Position numbers and translations under genes: made by a program. This document shows, one piece after another, positions 62,397 through 64,000 of a DNA stretch of 64,000 nt (its first letter is position 1; each line of letters begins with the position of its first letter). The stretch lies in assembly GCF_039538765.1 (NCBI RefSeq), contig NZ_BAABCJ010000002.1, forward strand, positions 496,001-560,000, in the 5' to 3' direction. Below the pieces are notes generated by a model that saw only the letters and a program-made list of their open reading frames with translations, was not told the origin of the DNA and searched no databases. The stretch comes from Zhihengliuella alba (GTDB lineage: Bacteria > Actinomycetota > Actinomycetes > Actinomycetales > Micrococcaceae).

Positions 62397-63464
62397 ATGT
62401 TCTTCGGAACCGACGCCGCGGACCCGGGCACGGAGCGCGCCAACACGGCGCGACGCTTCACCGAGTACGCACGCGTCTGGTTCCCGGCGCACTCCCCGCT
62501 GTACGCGGAGTGGGCCGAGGGCGTCGCGGCCGACGACGGCCTGCTCGACCTGGTCCGCCGGCTGCCCGCCGACAAGCAGCAGCCGAACCTGGTCTTCGCG
62601 GCGGCCCGCTTCCTCGGCTGCCCCGACGAGTCCTTCCCGGTGCTCGCCGGTTTCCTCCGCGAGCGGTGGGACGAGGTGGCCACCGAGCTCGCCGTCCGCC
62701 GGACGCAGACCAACGAGCCGGCCCGCTGCGCCACGCTCCTGCCGGTGCTCTCCCGGATCCAGCGGGAGACGGGCCAGCCGCTCGCGCTCGTGGAGCTGGG
62801 ACCGTCGGCGGGTCTGTGCCTGCTGCCGGACCGGTACGCCTACCAGTACGACGACGGGGCGATCCTCGGCGCCGAGAACCTCGCCTCGGGTGCCCCGCTG
62901 CTCGAGTGCACGACGGCCGGGGACCCACCCCTTCCGGACCGGCTCCCCGAGATCGCCTCGCGTCAGGGCGTGGACCTCAACCCGCTCGACGGATCGGATC
63001 CCGAGACCGCCCGCTGGCTGAAATGCCTGGTCTGGCCGGGCCAGACGGAGCGGCTCCACCGCCTCACCGCGGCCCTCGGCGCCCTGACGCTGCACCAGCG
63101 CGAAGGGGAGCGAGCGCCCGGCGGACCGGTCGAGCTGCATCGCGGCGACCTGCTCGAGCTGGTCGAGCCGCTGGTGCGGGCCGTGCCGTCCGGGCACACC
63201 GCCGTCGTCCTCCACTCCGCCGTCATCTCCTACCTGCCGCCGGAGGTGCGCGAGCGCTTCACCGGCCTGGTGCGCACGCTGGACTGCCGGTGGATCTCCA
63301 ACGAGGGCTTCTTCATGGACGCCAGCGGTTCCGTGCCCCGCGAGCGCGCCGGCATGTTCACGCTGGCGCTCGACGGCGTGCCCCTGGCCCACACGGGCCA
63401 GCACGGCGCCGAGCTCCACTGGACGCCGGAGGGGCACTGGCCCGAGGACGGGCAGCAGATCTAG
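62397..63464 (+). CDS. DUF2332-family protein
   Basis: 355 residues. DUF2332 blocks: RRFTEYARVWFPAHSPLYAEW near the start, VELGPSAGLCLLPDRYAY, CLVWPGQTERLHRLTAAL and TAVVLHSAVISYLP. LVELGPSAGL resembles a SAM- or nucleotide-binding motif, suggesting a Rossmann-like fold, but no activity is established. Starts one base after the aroQ stop and probably shares its transcript. It ends in a CTAG overlap with the convergent regulator gene. Confidence 0.85.
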   Translation: MFFGTDAADPGTERANTARRFTEYARVWFPAHSPLYAEWAEGVAADDGLLDLVRRLPADKQQPNLVFAAARFLGCPDESFPVLAGFLRERWDEVATELAVRRTQTNEPARCATLLPVLSRIQRETGQPLALVELGPSAGLCLLPDRYAYQYDDGAILGAENLASGAPLLECTTAGDPPLPDRLPEIASRQGVDLNPLDGSDPETARWLKCLVWPGQTERLHRLTAALGALTLHQREGERAPGGPVELHRGDLLELVEPLVRAVPSGHTAVVLHSAVISYLPPEVRERFTGLVRTLDCRWISNEGFFMDASGSVPRERAGMFTLALDGVPLAHTGQHGAELHWTPEGHWPEDGQQI

Positions 63465-64000
63465 ATCCAGCCGTTCTCCCACGCCAGGCGGGCGGCCTCC
63501 TGCCGTGTGTCCACGCCGAGCTTGGCGAGGATGGAGGACACGTAGTTCCGGACGGTCCCCTCCGCGAGATGCAGCTCGCGGGCGATCGCCGCGATGCGGG
63601 CGCCCTCCCGGCCCACCCGCAGGACGTCCAGCTCGCGGTCGCTGAGCGGGCACTTCTCGCCGCTGAGCGCGCTCGCTGCGATCTCCGGGTCCACGTAGCG
63701 CTTCCCGCCCGCTAGATCGCGGATGACCCGAGCCAGCTCCTCGGCCGGCATGGACTTCGGCGCGAACCCGTTGACGCCCTCGTGCAGCGCTCGGCGCAGC
63801 ACGCCCGGACGGGCGTGCCGGGTCACGATCAGCGTCTTCGCGGGCACCCGCCGACGGATCGCCGCGGCGGCGACGATTCCGTCCGTCGGCGGCATCTCGA
63901 GGTCCAGCACGCAGACGTCCGGGCGGTGCTGGACGGCGAGTTCGACGGCGTCCTGCGCGTCACCGGTGCTCGCCACGACCTCGAGGTCCTCCTCGAGCCC
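63461..64000 (-). CDS. NarL/FixJ-family response regulator, 5'-truncated by the window
   Basis: About 179 residues visible; the first 20-25 residues, including the acidic pocket start, are beyond the edge. Receiver domain: phospho-Asp in DVCVLDLEMPPTDG, conserved Thr/Lys in LIVTRHARPG and GFAPKSMPAEELA. LuxR-type HTH at the end: PLSDRELDVLRVGREGARIAAIAREL, AEGTVRNYVSSILAKLGVDTRQEAARLA (in parts). The layout matches the actinobacterial DesR-like group; a sensor kinase is expected just outside. Confidence 0.9.
   Translation of the reverse strand, partial: GLEEDLEVVASTGDAQDAVELAVQHRPDVCVLDLEMPPTDGIVAAAAIRRRVPAKTLIVTRHARPGVLRRALHEGVNGFAPKSMPAEELARVIRDLAGGKRYVDPEIAASALSGEKCPLSDRELDVLRVGREGARIAAIARELHLAEGTVRNYVSSILAKLGVDTRQEAARLAWENGWI

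Overview
The window is a dense, very GC-rich chromosomal segment of an actinobacterium. Gene content and style (third-position GC, ATGA/GTGA overlaps, many GTG starts, menaquinone pathway, bS22, an actinobacterial Tad-like 'helicase/secretion neighbourhood') fit a member of the Micrococcales, most likely Micrococcaceae. The family-level assignment is inference. I saw no rRNA, tRNA, CRISPR array, insertion sequence or prophage gene; this is core chromosome with a few accessory modules.

Layout. 1-5550: desferrioxamine-type siderophore operon: PLP decarboxylase (5' end outside the window), N-hydroxylase, and a fused acetyltransferase/NIS synthetase. 5573-9799: stand-alone M16-type peptidase, a Cds1-like PLP enzyme, a tyrosine phosphatase and a GNAT enzyme. 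9829-12754: three-gene beta-oxidation module resembling the lower phenylacetate pathway, with a TetR-type operator upstream. 12977-14879: VOC protein and AnsP-like permease. 15084-18273: menaquinone genes menB-menE-menA. 18277-20693: two small membrane proteins, a lipoprotein and RtcB. 20763-25745: system II cytochrome c maturation operon (phosphoglycerate-mutase-like, ResA, CcdA, ResB, CcsB). 26094-27708: YceI and a Pro/Gln/Gly-rich membrane protein. 27856-29435: Rex, glutaredoxin, ribosomal protein bS22 (32 residues) and a small HTH protein. 29642-30947: DAHP synthase behind an aromatic-rich leader peptide and terminator. 31129-35237: ArsR regulator, AcuC-type deacetylase and a TrkH/TrkA potassium system. 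35323-39420: ProC, GNAT, RibD-like reductase, TIM-barrel protein and Ppx/GppA. 39432-49101: topoisomerase I, ArsR-type regulator, methyltransferase plus TrhO, GNAT and a DUF1998-type helicase. 49098-54750: Tad-like secretion/pilus cluster. 54895-59391: PolA-like polymerase, Nudix CoA hydrolase, endonuclease III and a membrane protein. 59682-64000: acetyl-CoA synthetase, AroQ, DUF2332 and a truncated NarL-type response regulator.

Two themes run across genes. First, at least fourteen genes have a -10-like hexamer (mostly TANNNT) ending exactly six bases before the start codon, the signature of leaderless mRNAs. Second, short GC-rich tandem repeats occur in both spacers and coding regions; those in coding regions have periods that are multiples of three.

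The most notable single element is the DAHP synthase leader: a 19-codon peptide with W, Y, Y, F in a five-residue span, followed by a U-tract terminator. I found no clearly novel multi-gene system. The best functional leads are the overlapping TrhO/methyltransferase pair, the Tad-like cluster whose CpaE-like protein lacks Walker A lysines, and the PolA-like enzyme without a visible exonuclease motif.
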